Assembly (NCBI GenBank): GCA_902477645.1
Contig: CABSIA010000018.1
Span: 1 to 30,395, forward strand
Direction of reading: 5' to 3'
Length of the DNA stretch: 30,395 nucleotides
Source: an uncultured Prevotella sp.
Lineage (GTDB): Bacteria; Bacteroidota; Bacteroidia; Bacteroidales; Bacteroidaceae
Shown: positions 1 through 8,205 of the stretch, one piece after another
Layout of the letters: the number at the start of each line of letters is the position of its first letter
Numbering within the stretch: the stretch's first letter is position 1
Notes under the pieces: generated by a model
What the model was told of the DNA's origin: nothing
The model's database searches: none
The model's input: only the letters and a program-made list of their open reading frames with translations
Program-made: the position numbers and the translations under genes

Positions 1-1694
1 TGTACATAGCCGGCGAGGTGGGTGGTATCGGTGAGTCGCTTGCAAGGCTCTCTGAGATGGTTGACAATGCTGAGGACAAGGCAAAATTGCTTGAGGCGTC
101 AAATTGTTTTGATGCGCCGAAGCTATTTTCCCAGCTGTCAAAAAACATTGACGACATACGCAACCGCCACGCAAATCAGCACATACCGATGATTATCAGT
201 GCGCTGCGCAGCTACCAGAGCAACCATAATCCCTATTACTACAATTTGGCTGAGAACTTCTGGACATTGCTTCAGGGGCGTTATGTCTACTCCACAGGTG
301 GTGTTGGCAATGGTGAGATGTTCCGTCAGCCATACACGCAAATGCTCAGTATGGCGACGAATGGCATGCATGAGGGTGAGGCTGAGGCAAATCCTTATCT
401 CAATGAGACCTGTTGTGCATACAATCTGCTGAAGCTCACACGCGACCTTAACTGTTTCAATCCCGACGACGCACGCTACATGGACTACTATGAGCGGACG
501 CTCTACAACCAGATTATAGGCTCGCTCAATCCTGAGCACTATCAGACCTGCTACCAGTATGCTGTGGGACTCAATGCCACAAAGCCATTTGGCAACGAGA
601 CTCCGCAAATGACATGCTGTGGAGGAACAGGCTCGGAAAACCACACAAAATATCAGGAGGCGGCATATTTTGTAAACGACAACACTCTGTGGGTCGCTCT
701 TTACATGCCTACCACCCTGCAATGGAAAGAAAAGGGTATGAGGATTGTGCAGGAATGTCTCTGGCCGGCTGAGACTTCGAGAATAAGAATTGACAAGGGA
801 AAAGGCAAGTTCACAATGAAACTGCGTGTGCCTTATTGGGCAACCGAGGGCTTTACGGTTAAAGTGAATGGAAAAACAATCACTGGCAACAGCCGTCCGT
901 CGTCATATTTTGAGATTACACGCAAGTGGAAAAAAGGTGATGTCGTGGAAGTTGAGATGCCATTCAGCAAGCATATCTGCTATGGTGCCGACAAACTCGA
1001 CGACTCATGGGTTGGCACATTGATGTACGGTCCGTTGGCAATGACAGGCACAGATGCGACAACATGGGAGGAAGCCACACTCAACATCGACTCGCATCTT
1101 GACAACATCGTTGCGGACAGACCAACAGAAAATGCAAATGGTTACAATGGAAATCTGTACACCTTGACAGTTGGCGGACAGACATTTCTGCCCGACTACT
1201 ACCGAAACAGCAACAGCACTCATTACTATATCATCAACCACACCGATGCGCCACAGCATGTTACAGACAACAAACCGAAAGTCGTGGATAAAACCGAGCT
1301 GAAGCAGCTGATAGCATTGGCAGAGGAACGTACGGCAGAACCAGAGAAGTGGGCACCACACGGTTTTGCCCGTATGACTCAGGCTCTGAATGAGGCAAAA
1401 ATAATAAACGGCAGCACAGCAGAGATAACACAACGGAAAATCAATGCTGCTGCGGCAAAGCTAAACAAGGCCATTAACACTATGCGTCCGGGAAACCTTG
1501 CAGAAATGGAAGATCTGCGTCCGCTCAGCGGGTTGTTGCGTAGAGCCGGAAAGATAGATGAGAATAGCTCAAAGACTTTGCGTGATGCTGTAGACTATGC
1601 GCACATGGTGATGAAGTATGTCACTGACGGCAGCGGCACACACGATATGATAAACACTGCCGTTGAGCGTCTGCGTAAAGAATTAGCGAATTAG
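1..1694 (+). CDS. GH127 (DUF1680) beta-L-arabinofuranosidase-like protein, 5' end missing
   Basis: The reading frame is open from the left edge (codons begin at base 3), so the N-terminus lies outside the window; the GTG at 18 is not a convincing start. The visible part carries the family's hallmarks: HANQHIP, a TGGVGNGEMF segment, NETCC (Glu codon 405-407, Cys codons 411-416) and TCCGGTGSENH (Cys pair at 615-620). In the characterised GH127 enzyme HypBA1 a Glu and three Cys bind zinc and one Cys of the CC pair is the nucleophile, so the active-site residues appear intact. A C-terminal helical extension (about 1280-1694) resembles a FIVAR-type module, which could bind cell wall or carbohydrate. 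Likely role: removal of L-arabinofuranose from plant arabinans or arabinogalactan chains, in periplasm or at the surface. Substrate and linkage are inferred from family only. Confidence 0.85.
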   Translation, partial: YIAGEVGGIGESLARLSEMVDNAEDKAKLLEASNCFDAPKLFSQLSKNIDDIRNRHANQHIPMIISALRSYQSNHNPYYYNLAENFWTLLQGRYVYSTGGVGNGEMFRQPYTQMLSMATNGMHEGEAEANPYLNETCCAYNLLKLTRDLNCFNPDDARYMDYYERTLYNQIIGSLNPEHYQTCYQYAVGLNATKPFGNETPQMTCCGGTGSENHTKYQEAAYFVNDNTLWVALYMPTTLQWKEKGMRIVQECLWPAETSRIRIDKGKGKFTMKLRVPYWATEGFTVKVNGKTITGNSRPSSYFEITRKWKKGDVVEVEMPFSKHICYGADKLDDSWVGTLMYGPLAMTGTDATTWEEATLNIDSHLDNIVADRPTENANGYNGNLYTLTVGGQTFLPDYYRNSNSTHYYIINHTDAPQHVTDNKPKVVDKTELKQLIALAEERTAEPEKWAPHGFARMTQALNEAKIINGSTAEITQRKINAAAAKLNKAINTMRPGNLAEMEDLRPLSGLLRRAGKIDENSSKTLRDAVDYAHMVMKYVTDGSGTHDMINTAVERLRKELAN

Positions 1695-1699
1695 AACGA

Positions 1700-1835
1700 A
1701 TCACGAATTTTGAGTTACGAATTTTGAATTGCCGGCTACGCCGATTAAAAATTATTAATTCATAATTCTTAATCACAGCGAAGCGAGAACAATTCAAAAC
1801 TCGTAATTCAAAATCCGTAACTCAAAACTTCAAAT
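1700..1835. repeat. dispersed intergenic repeat, copy A
   Basis: An AT-rich spacer between the GH127 and DUF6055 genes. It contains TTACGAATTT, a small CGGC-TAC-GCCG hairpin and a 31-nt core at 1764-1794 including CTTAATCACAGCGAAGCG. The core matches the spacer at 8159-8189 in 28 of 31 positions by direct comparison. AT-rich flanks (attttgagttacgaatttt... and ...aaaatccgtaactcaaaac) are roughly complementary, so the whole unit can fold as a long imperfect hairpin. This looks like a non-coding dispersed repeat, not a gene. Confidence 0.6.
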
Positions 1836-1845
1836 TAAAAAAAAG

Positions 1846-3150
1846 ATGAAGAGTATTTCTCATTTATTGGCCGCCCTGCTCGTCTGTATGGGCATGCACG
1901 CCCAGAAACAACTCTATATACCACAGGATTTGCAGCAGATTGATTTGCTGAACGACACCTCAACATGGAGCTATAGCCGCATGCGCTGCACTGATAATTT
2001 TGCGGTGATGTGGCAGAGCGGATTCGGAATGGATTTGGCAAAAGCACCAAATCTTGATGGAAAGCCTATGACGGTAGACCTTAAAAATCTGACAGACAAG
2101 TTAGAGTGCTATTACACGTTTTTCCGTGATTCGCTGCAGTTCACACGTCCGGGTTCTAATGCCGACAAATACCGCATGCTTGTGATGCTTAACTACACGC
2201 TTGAGGGAACGGCATACGGCGGTGACTATGACGGTAAGATTGGTGCGTTGTGGGTGGCTCCAAACCGTTTGCAGGACAAGAGGCTCAACTGCATAGCGCA
2301 TGAGTTGGGGCACTCGTTTCAGTCGCAGATAACATGTGACGGGCAGGGCGATGCATGGGGTGGCTGTGGCTTCTTCGAGATGACATCGCAATGGATGCTG
2401 TGGCAGGTAAACCCCAACTGGGTGTCTGACGAACAATATCATTTCGACGCATTTACAAAACTCAGTCACAAGGCTTTTCTGCATCTTGAGAACATTTACC
2501 ACTCACCATACATCATAGAATGTTGGGGCGAGAAACATGGCAAGCCGTTCGTTGCCGAGCTGTATCGTCAGGGCAGGCGTGGCGAGGACCCTGTGATGAC
2601 GTATAAGCGGTTGACGGGCATGTCGCAAAGCCTGTTTTGTGACGAGATGTTCTGCAATGTGCGACGTATGGTGAATATGGATTTTCCAAGGGCATGGAAG
2701 GAGACTCGCTCATATACAGGGAAGTTCGATAACAAATTGGTAGCCGGCGAAAACGGATGGAAACGTATAGACGCATCTCAATGTCCAGAGAACTACGGAT
2801 TTAATGTCATAAAGCTTGAAGTGCCTAAGGCTGGCGCTACGGCAAAGGTTAGGTTCCGTGGCATTGCTGGCGCTAAAGGCTATGCCGCAGTCAATACTGC
2901 CGCCGCCGGCTGGCGCTACGGTCTTGTCGGCATCGATGCAGAGGGCAATACCGTATATGGCAAAATGTGCTCTGCAAAGAATGGCACAGCCACGCTGAAA
3001 ACTTCCAAATCACGTCATTTGCGCAGTTTGTACCTTGTCGTGATGGGGGCACCCACGCAACATTGGCGCAACGTAGACCATTGGGGACAGGAGGATGGGC
3101 AGGATGTGCAGGCTGACGCACAATGGCCATACGAGATAAAGATGCAATAA
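1846..3150 (+). CDS. secreted DUF6055-type putative zinc metalloprotein
   Basis: A 434-aa protein with an N-terminal signal peptide (hydrophobic residues 5-18, cleavage probably after HAQ at 20). Residues 152-156 read HELGH, a classic HExxH zinc-binding motif, and FFEMTSQW with Glu178 follows about 22 residues later and could supply the third ligand as in gluzincins. The overall pattern (NFAVMWQSGFG near residue 52, then the HELGHSFQSQ helix) matches proteins annotated DUF6055. The C-terminal third is beta-rich. It follows the GH127 gene after a 151-nt spacer that carries a dispersed repeat, and is closed by a strong terminator at 3208-3250. Proteolytic activity is an inference from the motif; the family has also been described only as a domain of unknown function, and the substrate is unknown. 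Confidence 0.7.
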   Translation: MKSISHLLAALLVCMGMHAQKQLYIPQDLQQIDLLNDTSTWSYSRMRCTDNFAVMWQSGFGMDLAKAPNLDGKPMTVDLKNLTDKLECYYTFFRDSLQFTRPGSNADKYRMLVMLNYTLEGTAYGGDYDGKIGALWVAPNRLQDKRLNCIAHELGHSFQSQITCDGQGDAWGGCGFFEMTSQWMLWQVNPNWVSDEQYHFDAFTKLSHKAFLHLENIYHSPYIIECWGEKHGKPFVAELYRQGRRGEDPVMTYKRLTGMSQSLFCDEMFCNVRRMVNMDFPRAWKETRSYTGKFDNKLVAGENGWKRIDASQCPENYGFNVIKLEVPKAGATAKVRFRGIAGAKGYAAVNTAAAGWRYGLVGIDAEGNTVYGKMCSAKNGTATLKTSKSRHLRSLYLVVMGAPTQHWRNVDHWGQEDGQDVQADAQWPYEIKMQ

Positions 3151-3207
3151 TAGAAAATATTTGCATATTTAGGAATAAATATACATTGTGTCTGTATATA
3201 TATAACG

Positions 3208-3250
3208 ATGCAACCAGATGCTTTGAAAAAGTTGTCTGGTTGCATTTTTT
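3208..3250 (+). terminator. rho-independent terminator after DUF6055 gene
   Basis: ATGCAACCAGA (3208-3218) pairs perfectly with TCTGGTTGCAT (3235-3245), an 11-bp stem with a 16-nt loop followed directly by a run of six T. It lies 57 nt after the DUF6055 stop codon. Confidence 0.85.
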
Positions 3251-3273
3251 ATAACATACGGCTGCGTTGGCGA

Positions 3274-3336
3274 TAAGATTATTAATCTTACGGTCAACAG
3301 ATTATTAATCTTATTGCCTTAAGATTAATAATCTTA
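3274..3336. repeat. three tandem AT-rich palindromes with 23-bp period
   Basis: TAAGATTATTAATCTTA (3274-3290), AGATTATTAATCTTA (3299-3313) and TAAGATTAATAATCTTA (3320-3336) are near-identical odd palindromes with centres at 3282, 3305 and 3328, exactly 23 bp apart. The 8- and 6-nt spacers differ. The array sits in the convergent gap between the DUF6055 and tadA 3' ends, so it is not an obvious promoter operator. Confidence 0.7.
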
Positions 3337-3469
3337 TTCAGAACGCATATATAAGCGTTGGGTTATACATATATAAGAATTTGGCTATGTGATTGTATGT
3401 TTGTGAGTAAATATACGGTCGAGATGCGTATATGCAATAAATGTTATGCTGTGATATTATCGGATAGCA

Positions 3470-3922
3470 CTATCTCCGCTCTTTGAAAAACGACTGCATA
3501 ATCTCCCGGCATTCGTCTTCGAGGATGCCTCGGGTTACAATTGTTTTTGGATGCAGAGCCTCGGGAGCAAACCTGCTGTAGCCTCGTTTCTCGTCTGGAG
3601 TGCCGTAAACCACTCTCGAAATCTGGCTCCAGCCAAGAGCGCCAGCACACATTATGCATGGCTCGACAGTTACGTAGAGTGTGCAGTCTTTCAGGTATTT
3701 CCCGCCAAGCATGTCGGCGGCAGAGGTTATCGCCTGCATCTCTGCATGCGCGGTTACGTCGTGAAGAGTCTCCGTGAGGTTGTGTGCGCGGCTTATTATG
3801 CGTCCGTTGCATACAATGACGGCACCAATGGGGATTTCTCCATTGGTGCCTGCTTTTTCCGCCTCAGCGAGAGCCATGCGCATGTATGTCTCGTCAAGAT
3901 GTTGCTGTTCTTCGGTTGTCAT
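3470..3922 (-). CDS. tadA: tRNA-specific adenosine deaminase
   Basis: A 150-aa cytidine/deoxycytidylate deaminase-fold protein of usual TadA length. The zinc site is complete: HAE at residues 59-61 (His ligand and proton-shuttling Glu) and PCIMC at 88-92 (two Cys ligands). TadA converts A34 to inosine in the tRNA-Arg(ACG) wobble position in the cytoplasm. The start is only 14 nt after the pyrH stop, which points to co-transcription with pyrH; it is the last gene of the minus-strand block. A guanine deaminase or other CDA-family member is the alternative, but the GEIPIGAVIV and HAEMQAI segments fit TadA best. Confidence 0.88.
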   Translation of the reverse strand: MTTEEQQHLDETYMRMALAEAEKAGTNGEIPIGAVIVCNGRIISRAHNLTETLHDVTAHAEMQAITSAADMLGGKYLKDCTLYVTVEPCIMCAGALGWSQISRVVYGTPDEKRGYSRFAPEALHPKTIVTRGILEDECREIMQSFFKERR

Positions 3923-3936
3923 GCGTGTGTCGGGTA

Positions 3937-4647
3937 TCAGTTGTGGACAAGTGTGCCGATGTCCTCGCCATCCATAACTTTTTTAAGGTTGCCTACGATG
4001 TCCATGTTGAACACGTAGATTGGCAGATTGTTCTCACGGCACATGCAGATGGCTGTAAGGTCCATAACCTTCAGTCCCCGCTCCAGCACCTCAGAGTAAG
4101 TGATGTCTGAGAATTTTGTAGCAGTCGGGTCTTTCTCTGGGTCTGCGGTGTAGATACCGTCCACACGTGTGCCTTTCAGCATAACGTCGGCCTCAATCTC
4201 GATGCCACGGAGCGATGAGCCAGTGTCGGTTGTGAAATACGGGCTGCCAGTTCCGGCTGAGAATATGCACACATAGCCAGCCTCCATAGCCTCTATAGCC
4301 TTCCATTTGCTGTAGAATTCGCCTATAGGCTCCATGCGGATTGCTGTCAGCACCTTGTTTTTCACTCCGATGGCACCTAGGGCTGAGCTGAGAGCCAAAG
4401 AGTTGATAACGGTAGCACACATTCCCATCTGGTCGCCTTTCACACGGTCGAAACCTTTCTGTGAGCCACTCAGTCCGCGGAATATGTTTCCGCCGCCTAT
4501 GACGATACTGATCTGTACTCCCATTTCTGCTATTTCCTTAATCTGTCGGGCGTAGTCTTCAAGACGTGCCGGGTCTATGCCGTAGCCCTGAGTTCCCATG
4601 AGGCTTTCGCCGCTGAGCTTCAAAAGTATTCTTTTAAATCGTGCCAT
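3937..4647 (-). CDS. pyrH: UMP kinase (uridylate kinase)
   Basis: A 236-aa amino-acid-kinase-fold enzyme that phosphorylates UMP to UDP in pyrimidine nucleotide synthesis (cytoplasm). Diagnostic segments are KLSGES at 10-15, GGGNIFRG at 51-58, the GTGSPYFTTD uridylate-binding segment at 132-141, and KGTRVDGIYTADP at 158-170. Length and motifs are full and typical of bacterial PyrH, which is normally hexameric and essential. It starts 21 nt downstream of the ABC permease stop and is followed after 14 nt by tadA, so a housekeeping gene pair appears to ride on, or directly follow, the exporter transcript. No separate promoter could be recognised in the 21-nt gap, although one could lie inside the permease gene. 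Confidence 0.93.
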   Translation of the reverse strand: MARFKRILLKLSGESLMGTQGYGIDPARLEDYARQIKEIAEMGVQISIVIGGGNIFRGLSGSQKGFDRVKGDQMGMCATVINSLALSSALGAIGVKNKVLTAIRMEPIGEFYSKWKAIEAMEAGYVCIFSAGTGSPYFTTDTGSSLRGIEIEADVMLKGTRVDGIYTADPEKDPTATKFSDITYSEVLERGLKVMDLTAICMCRENNLPIYVFNMDIVGNLKKVMDGEDIGTLVHN

Positions 4648-4668
4648 AATTGTGTATTTTTTTATTGA

Positions 4669-5898
4669 TTATTTTGTATCCATTTTTTTGTCTCTCGTTA
4701 TGACCTGCTGTCTGTAAACAAGACTGGCTGCGAGGAAGTATACTATCGTCTGTGCCCACAGCGCAATATATTCAGTCCTGATGTCAGCGAGTGTGGCGCC
4801 CATTGTGTTGAGTCTTACGAAGCCGCGCACTCCGAATGTTGACGGGAACAACATTGCCACCGACTGCCATGCTCCAGGCATGGCGCTTTGTGGCCATGAT
4901 ATGCCTGAGAGAAACAGCAGTGGTACGGATGTGAACACCACAAGCAGCAGGACATTCTCACGGTAGCGGACAAGACATGAGAGCATCATGCCGAAGAATA
5001 TTGTGGCGAGGATGAATGGTATGATGAGTGCCATAAGGTCTGTGAAATGGGGAATTTGTACAAGTCCGAACAGATGTGGTACCAGCATTGTGACGTAGGC
5101 TGCCATGAGGAGGTAAATTGTAAAATAGCACATAGCCTTGCCGAGCACAATGTAGAATGGTCTGTTGTATTGTACGCCTGTGGGAACAAGCTCATTATTG
5201 GAGTTGTTCTCACGGGCTGTTCCTGCGCTAAGCCCTATACCTAACAGCAGCGTCTGGTGGAGTATCAGTATCAGCACTCCTGGAATTATGAAGTCGGCAT
5301 ATCCGCCTGACGAGTTGAACATGGGTATCTCATCGCAATCGAGAGGTTTTGTCGCAATCTCTGCTTCACGGCTTGTTATGCTTCCAGAGGCCGCCGTCTG
5401 TATCTCCGTGTTCATCTCGCCTGCCACGGCCGATACAGTTTGGAATATAGCCTTGTAATAGAGCATTATGCTCATGTTGCAATATACGGAAACCGTGGTT
5501 TGCTCATTGCGCGTCAGCTTGTGAGTGAAGTCAGACGGTATATATATTATTCCGAAAGTCTCTTGGTTGTTGACCGTTTTTTTTGCCTCTTCCATATTGA
5601 GGCTGTTAGTAAGAACTTTAACGTCGGGCGATGCGTCTATGAGTCTTATGAGTTTTCGGCTCTCATTGGTTTTGCTGTTGTCGACAATGGCAACGGGAAC
5701 TTCCCTGACGAACTGGCCGTTGTAAATCCAGGCATAGAGCAAGGGGTAGAGTAGGGGTACGAGGAAGAATCATATCAGTACTCCCTCGTCCTTGAAAGCC
5801 TGCCTGAACTCGCACATGCAGATGTGGCATACATCGAGCAGGCGGCTTTTTGAATTTGCAGCAAGGCTAGTTTGCTGTTTGTCTGTATTTTTGTTCAT
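4669..5898 (-). pseudogene. ABC-2-type permease interrupted by in-frame TGA at codon 43
   Basis: Translation from the ATG at 5898 gives a typical ABC-2 permease N-terminus ending in FKDEGVLI, then TGA (complement of 5770-5772), then continues in the same frame with FFLVPLLYPLLYAWIYNG and the rest of the protein to 4669 (409 aa if read through). The stop falls at the beginning of the first membrane helix. The rest is intact: a large extracytoplasmic domain (DNSKTNESRK, YIPSDF), a helix cluster from about GVLILILHQ onward and C-terminal helices. Restart at the TTG codon at 5742 would give 357 aa lacking most of helix 1. It lies 28 nt after the sister permease and 21 nt before pyrH. Either a genuine nonsense mutation, a phase or strain variant, or a sequencing error; frame and homology on both sides are clear. 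Confidence 0.85.
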
Positions 5899-5926
5899 TG
5901 TCTGTTACAAAACTATTTATGTCTGT

Positions 5927-7090
5927 TTATGGCATATACACCCAATCAGATGCCGCAGTCTTAATTCTTCTCAGGAACGGCAGAGGCAGCAGGGCGAACA
6001 GCGCCAATGCGAGAATATTTGGCCATGCCGCTGAGAAATCTCCGTCGGAGAATATGCTAGTCTGATATATGTGGAAATAATGCCGCATGGGGAACATGTT
6101 TGCCAGAGCCTGTATAGGCGCATCCATTGCCGAGACGGGGAAGGTAGAGCCCATAACGGAGAAACTGAGGGCGGCCCAAAGACTGCAGATGCTCATAGAC
6201 ATGCGCAGCGATGGAGCCAGACCGAACATGGCGGTGCCAAATCCCTGACAAGCCAAAACTGTCATAATGCCCAATGCCATGATTGCCGCAACTGAAGATG
6301 CGTGCGGAAAATCGAGCCAGCCGTAAATGTAAACGAGGTATGCGCACATTATTGTGGAGAAAATAATCAGCTGAGGCAACAGTTTTCCGGCAAGTGCCAC
6401 AAGTATGTTTTGGTCAGCCATGTCGAGCCATTCCTTTGCCCTGCCGAATTTCTGCTCTGTGCCAATGGAATAAGCCGTGATGAGGAATATGAACAGAGTT
6501 ATGCAGGCAGGGATGAGCGATGTGCTCAGGTATACGCTGTAGTTGCTCGTTGGATTTCCTATGGCGTGCAGGTCGATGGTTATAGGCTGCAGAAATGTCT
6601 TTATCTCACGCTCGGTCTTGCCGAGAGCTGAGAGTTTTGCCATTGCCACACCTGCCGAGCCAAGAGTGGAGATTGTCTTTAAATCCTTGAAAATAAGCGA
6701 GCCTGATGTTATGCAGGCGTTGCTGTAGTAGAATGAGATTTTCGGCTGGCGCGATGCTATGAGGTCTGCGGTCGTGTTTTTCGGAAAATACAGGAATGCG
6801 TAAACCTCATTGTTCTGTATAGCCTTTCTCGCCTCGTTTATGTTTGTGTAGTGTGCAGTGACTTTGGTTGTCTGAAAAGCGTCAAGGTGGCGTATCATGC
6901 TGCGTGTAGTTGAGGTGTTGTCGAGGTCGACAACTCCTACGGGCATGTCTTCCGGCTGTCCCTCGTCCATAAGGGAAGTGAAGAATACAACCACAAGTAT
7001 GGGGAATATCACCATACAGAACAGGTAAATGGGATTGCTGCGAAGCAGTCCTATCTCTCGGCGTGATATTTTAAGAATACTTTTCAGCAT
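5927..7090 (-). CDS. ABC-2-type transporter permease
   Basis: A 387-aa inner-membrane protein of the YbhS/YbhR-like ABC-2 family. It has one N-terminal membrane helix (about 21-41, YLFCMVIFPILVVVFF), a long extracytoplasmic domain (about 45-195, with VGVVDLDNTSTTRSM) and a C-terminal cluster of about five helices. It starts 4 nt after the HlyD-family adaptor stop, and a second, related permease gene follows after 28 nt, so the two were probably a heterodimeric membrane core of a drug, lipid or small-molecule exporter. No ATP-binding subunit is encoded anywhere in the window, which is unusual for this family. If the partner permease is really truncated, this subunit may be orphaned or may homodimerise (inference). 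Confidence 0.85.
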   Translation of the reverse strand: MLKSILKISRREIGLLRSNPIYLFCMVIFPILVVVFFTSLMDEGQPEDMPVGVVDLDNTSTTRSMIRHLDAFQTTKVTAHYTNINEARKAIQNNEVYAFLYFPKNTTADLIASRQPKISFYYSNACITSGSLIFKDLKTISTLGSAGVAMAKLSALGKTEREIKTFLQPITIDLHAIGNPTSNYSVYLSTSLIPACITLFIFLITAYSIGTEQKFGRAKEWLDMADQNILVALAGKLLPQLIIFSTIMCAYLVYIYGWLDFPHASSVAAIMALGIMTVLACQGFGTAMFGLAPSLRMSMSICSLWAALSFSVMGSTFPVSAMDAPIQALANMFPMRHYFHIYQTSIFSDGDFSAAWPNILALALFALLPLPFLRRIKTAASDWVYMP

Positions 7091-7094
7091 TGCC

Positions 7095-8084
7095 TTATTT
7101 GCGTATAACGAGCGTCATTCCCGGTCGCAGACCCTCGAAAGCCTTAACAGGGCGTGCCTTTACCTCGAAAGTCTTCATGTCGTATTGCCCGTTGGTTTTC
7201 GTGGCCTTCCATACGGCATACGAGCCTTGGTCTTTTATCTGGAATACTTTCATGTCTATTTCCTTGTCGAATGCAGGCATGTAAGCCTTGAGCGTGTCGC
7301 CCACCTTCATGCCGTTCAGCTGGTCCTCACGCACATTGAATGTGCCCCAGATATCGCTCATTTCGGAAATGTTCATTATCGGAGAGCCTATGCCAACAAG
7401 CTCGCCTTTCTTAGGGAATATCTCGCTGACCTCACCGTCGGCGGATGCCAGCTGTACGCTTTCTTTGAGCAGTGACCTTACCACGTCGGCAGCGCTTTGT
7501 GCGGCTGCGGCTTGGTCGGCTGCGGCTTTGCGCTCTTCTTCTCTGGCACCTTTTTTAGCCATCTCGTATTGGCTTTTGGCTGCAATGACCTGTGCCTGAG
7601 TAGCCTTGTATGCGGCAAATGCCTCATCACGTTTCTGTGCGCTCATCACACCCTCATTGAAAAGGTTCTGCATGCGGTTGTATGTTTTTTCGGCAATACC
7701 GCTTGCCGCCACAGCCTGTTGCCATAGCTGGTAGGCTGCCTGTATCTGTTCTTTTCTGGCACCGTTTGCAGCCATGTCGCTGACAGCTTTTGCCGCATCC
7801 TGTGTAGCCTCTGCCGCATTCTTCTGTGCCTCGACCTCCGGAACGTCAAGAATGGCGAGGGTGTCGCCGGCATGTACAAAGTCGCCTTCTGTCACGCATA
7901 TCTCAACAATGCGTCCTGGCAGTTTGCTCGATACACGGTATTCGCTGACCTCAATTTCGCCCTGGATAACATCGTCGTCTTTGTTTCCAAGCGTGAAGTA
8001 GCCTATTACGGCTACAACCACTACTACCATTGTGAATGCTACTATGGCGAGCAGTATGTTTTTATGTTGTGTTTGTTCTGACAT
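7095..8084 (-). CDS. HlyD-family periplasmic adaptor (membrane fusion protein)
   Basis: A 329-aa protein with one N-terminal membrane anchor (residues 10-32), a split biotinyl-lipoyl-like domain (VSSKLPGRIVEICVTEGDFVHAGDTLAILD at the start, then ASADGEVSEIFPKKGELVGIGSPI), a long Ala/Gln/Lys-rich coiled-coil hairpin between them (about 80-205) and a C-terminal beta-barrel ending in GLRPGMTLVIRK. This is the layout of YbhG/EmrA-like adaptors that join an inner-membrane pump to a TolC channel. It is followed after 4 nt by the first ABC-2 permease and preceded by a 121-nt repeat-bearing gap after the TolC gene. The cargo cannot be deduced. Confidence 0.9.
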   Translation of the reverse strand: MSEQTQHKNILLAIVAFTMVVVVVAVIGYFTLGNKDDDVIQGEIEVSEYRVSSKLPGRIVEICVTEGDFVHAGDTLAILDVPEVEAQKNAAEATQDAAKAVSDMAANGARKEQIQAAYQLWQQAVAASGIAEKTYNRMQNLFNEGVMSAQKRDEAFAAYKATQAQVIAAKSQYEMAKKGAREEERKAAADQAAAAQSAADVVRSLLKESVQLASADGEVSEIFPKKGELVGIGSPIMNISEMSDIWGTFNVREDQLNGMKVGDTLKAYMPAFDKEIDMKVFQIKDQGSYAVWKATKTNGQYDMKTFEVKARPVKAFEGLRPGMTLVIRK

Positions 8085-8095
8085 GGATTATTTAT

Positions 8096-8205
8096 TTTTA
8101 ATTATGAGTTTGGAATTACGAATTGTCGGCAGAGCCGACTCTTAATTTCTGATTTTTGAATTCTTAATCGCAGCGAAGCGGGAATAATTTATAATTTGAA
8201 ATTTG
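8096..8205. repeat. dispersed intergenic repeat, copy B
   Basis: The gap between the TolC-family and HlyD-family genes. It has TTACGAATT, a perfect GTCGGC-AGA-GCCGAC hairpin (8125-8139) and the same 31-nt core as at 1764-1794, here at 8159-8189, with only three differences, all transitions. Read on the minus strand it interrupts an otherwise 2- to 28-nt-spaced gene block, so it may attenuate or stabilise part of the transcript (inference). Confidence 0.6.

Larger units (their letters stand above)
3151..3469. other. convergent intergenic spacer, no gene
   Basis: A 319-nt AT-rich stretch between the DUF6055 stop (+) and the tadA stop (-). It holds the terminator at 3208-3250, the palindrome array at 3274-3336 and further AT-rich inverted stretches such as AACGCATATATAAGCGTT (3341-3358). 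No plausible coding sequence, tRNA or promoter pair was seen in the remainder. Confidence 0.6.

Noticed and set aside
3274..3336. CRISPR array
   Set aside because: Units are only 15-17 bp, palindromic and AT-rich, spacers are 6-8 nt, and there are no cas genes.
5770..5772. Genome-wide TGA recoding to Trp
   Set aside because: All other long genes use TGG for Trp and none needs TGA read-through; TGA also serves as the stop of the TolC gene.
5770..5772. Selenocysteine at the permease TGA
   Set aside because: The site is the start of a membrane helix in a permease with no redox role, and no SECIS-like hairpin was evident immediately after it.
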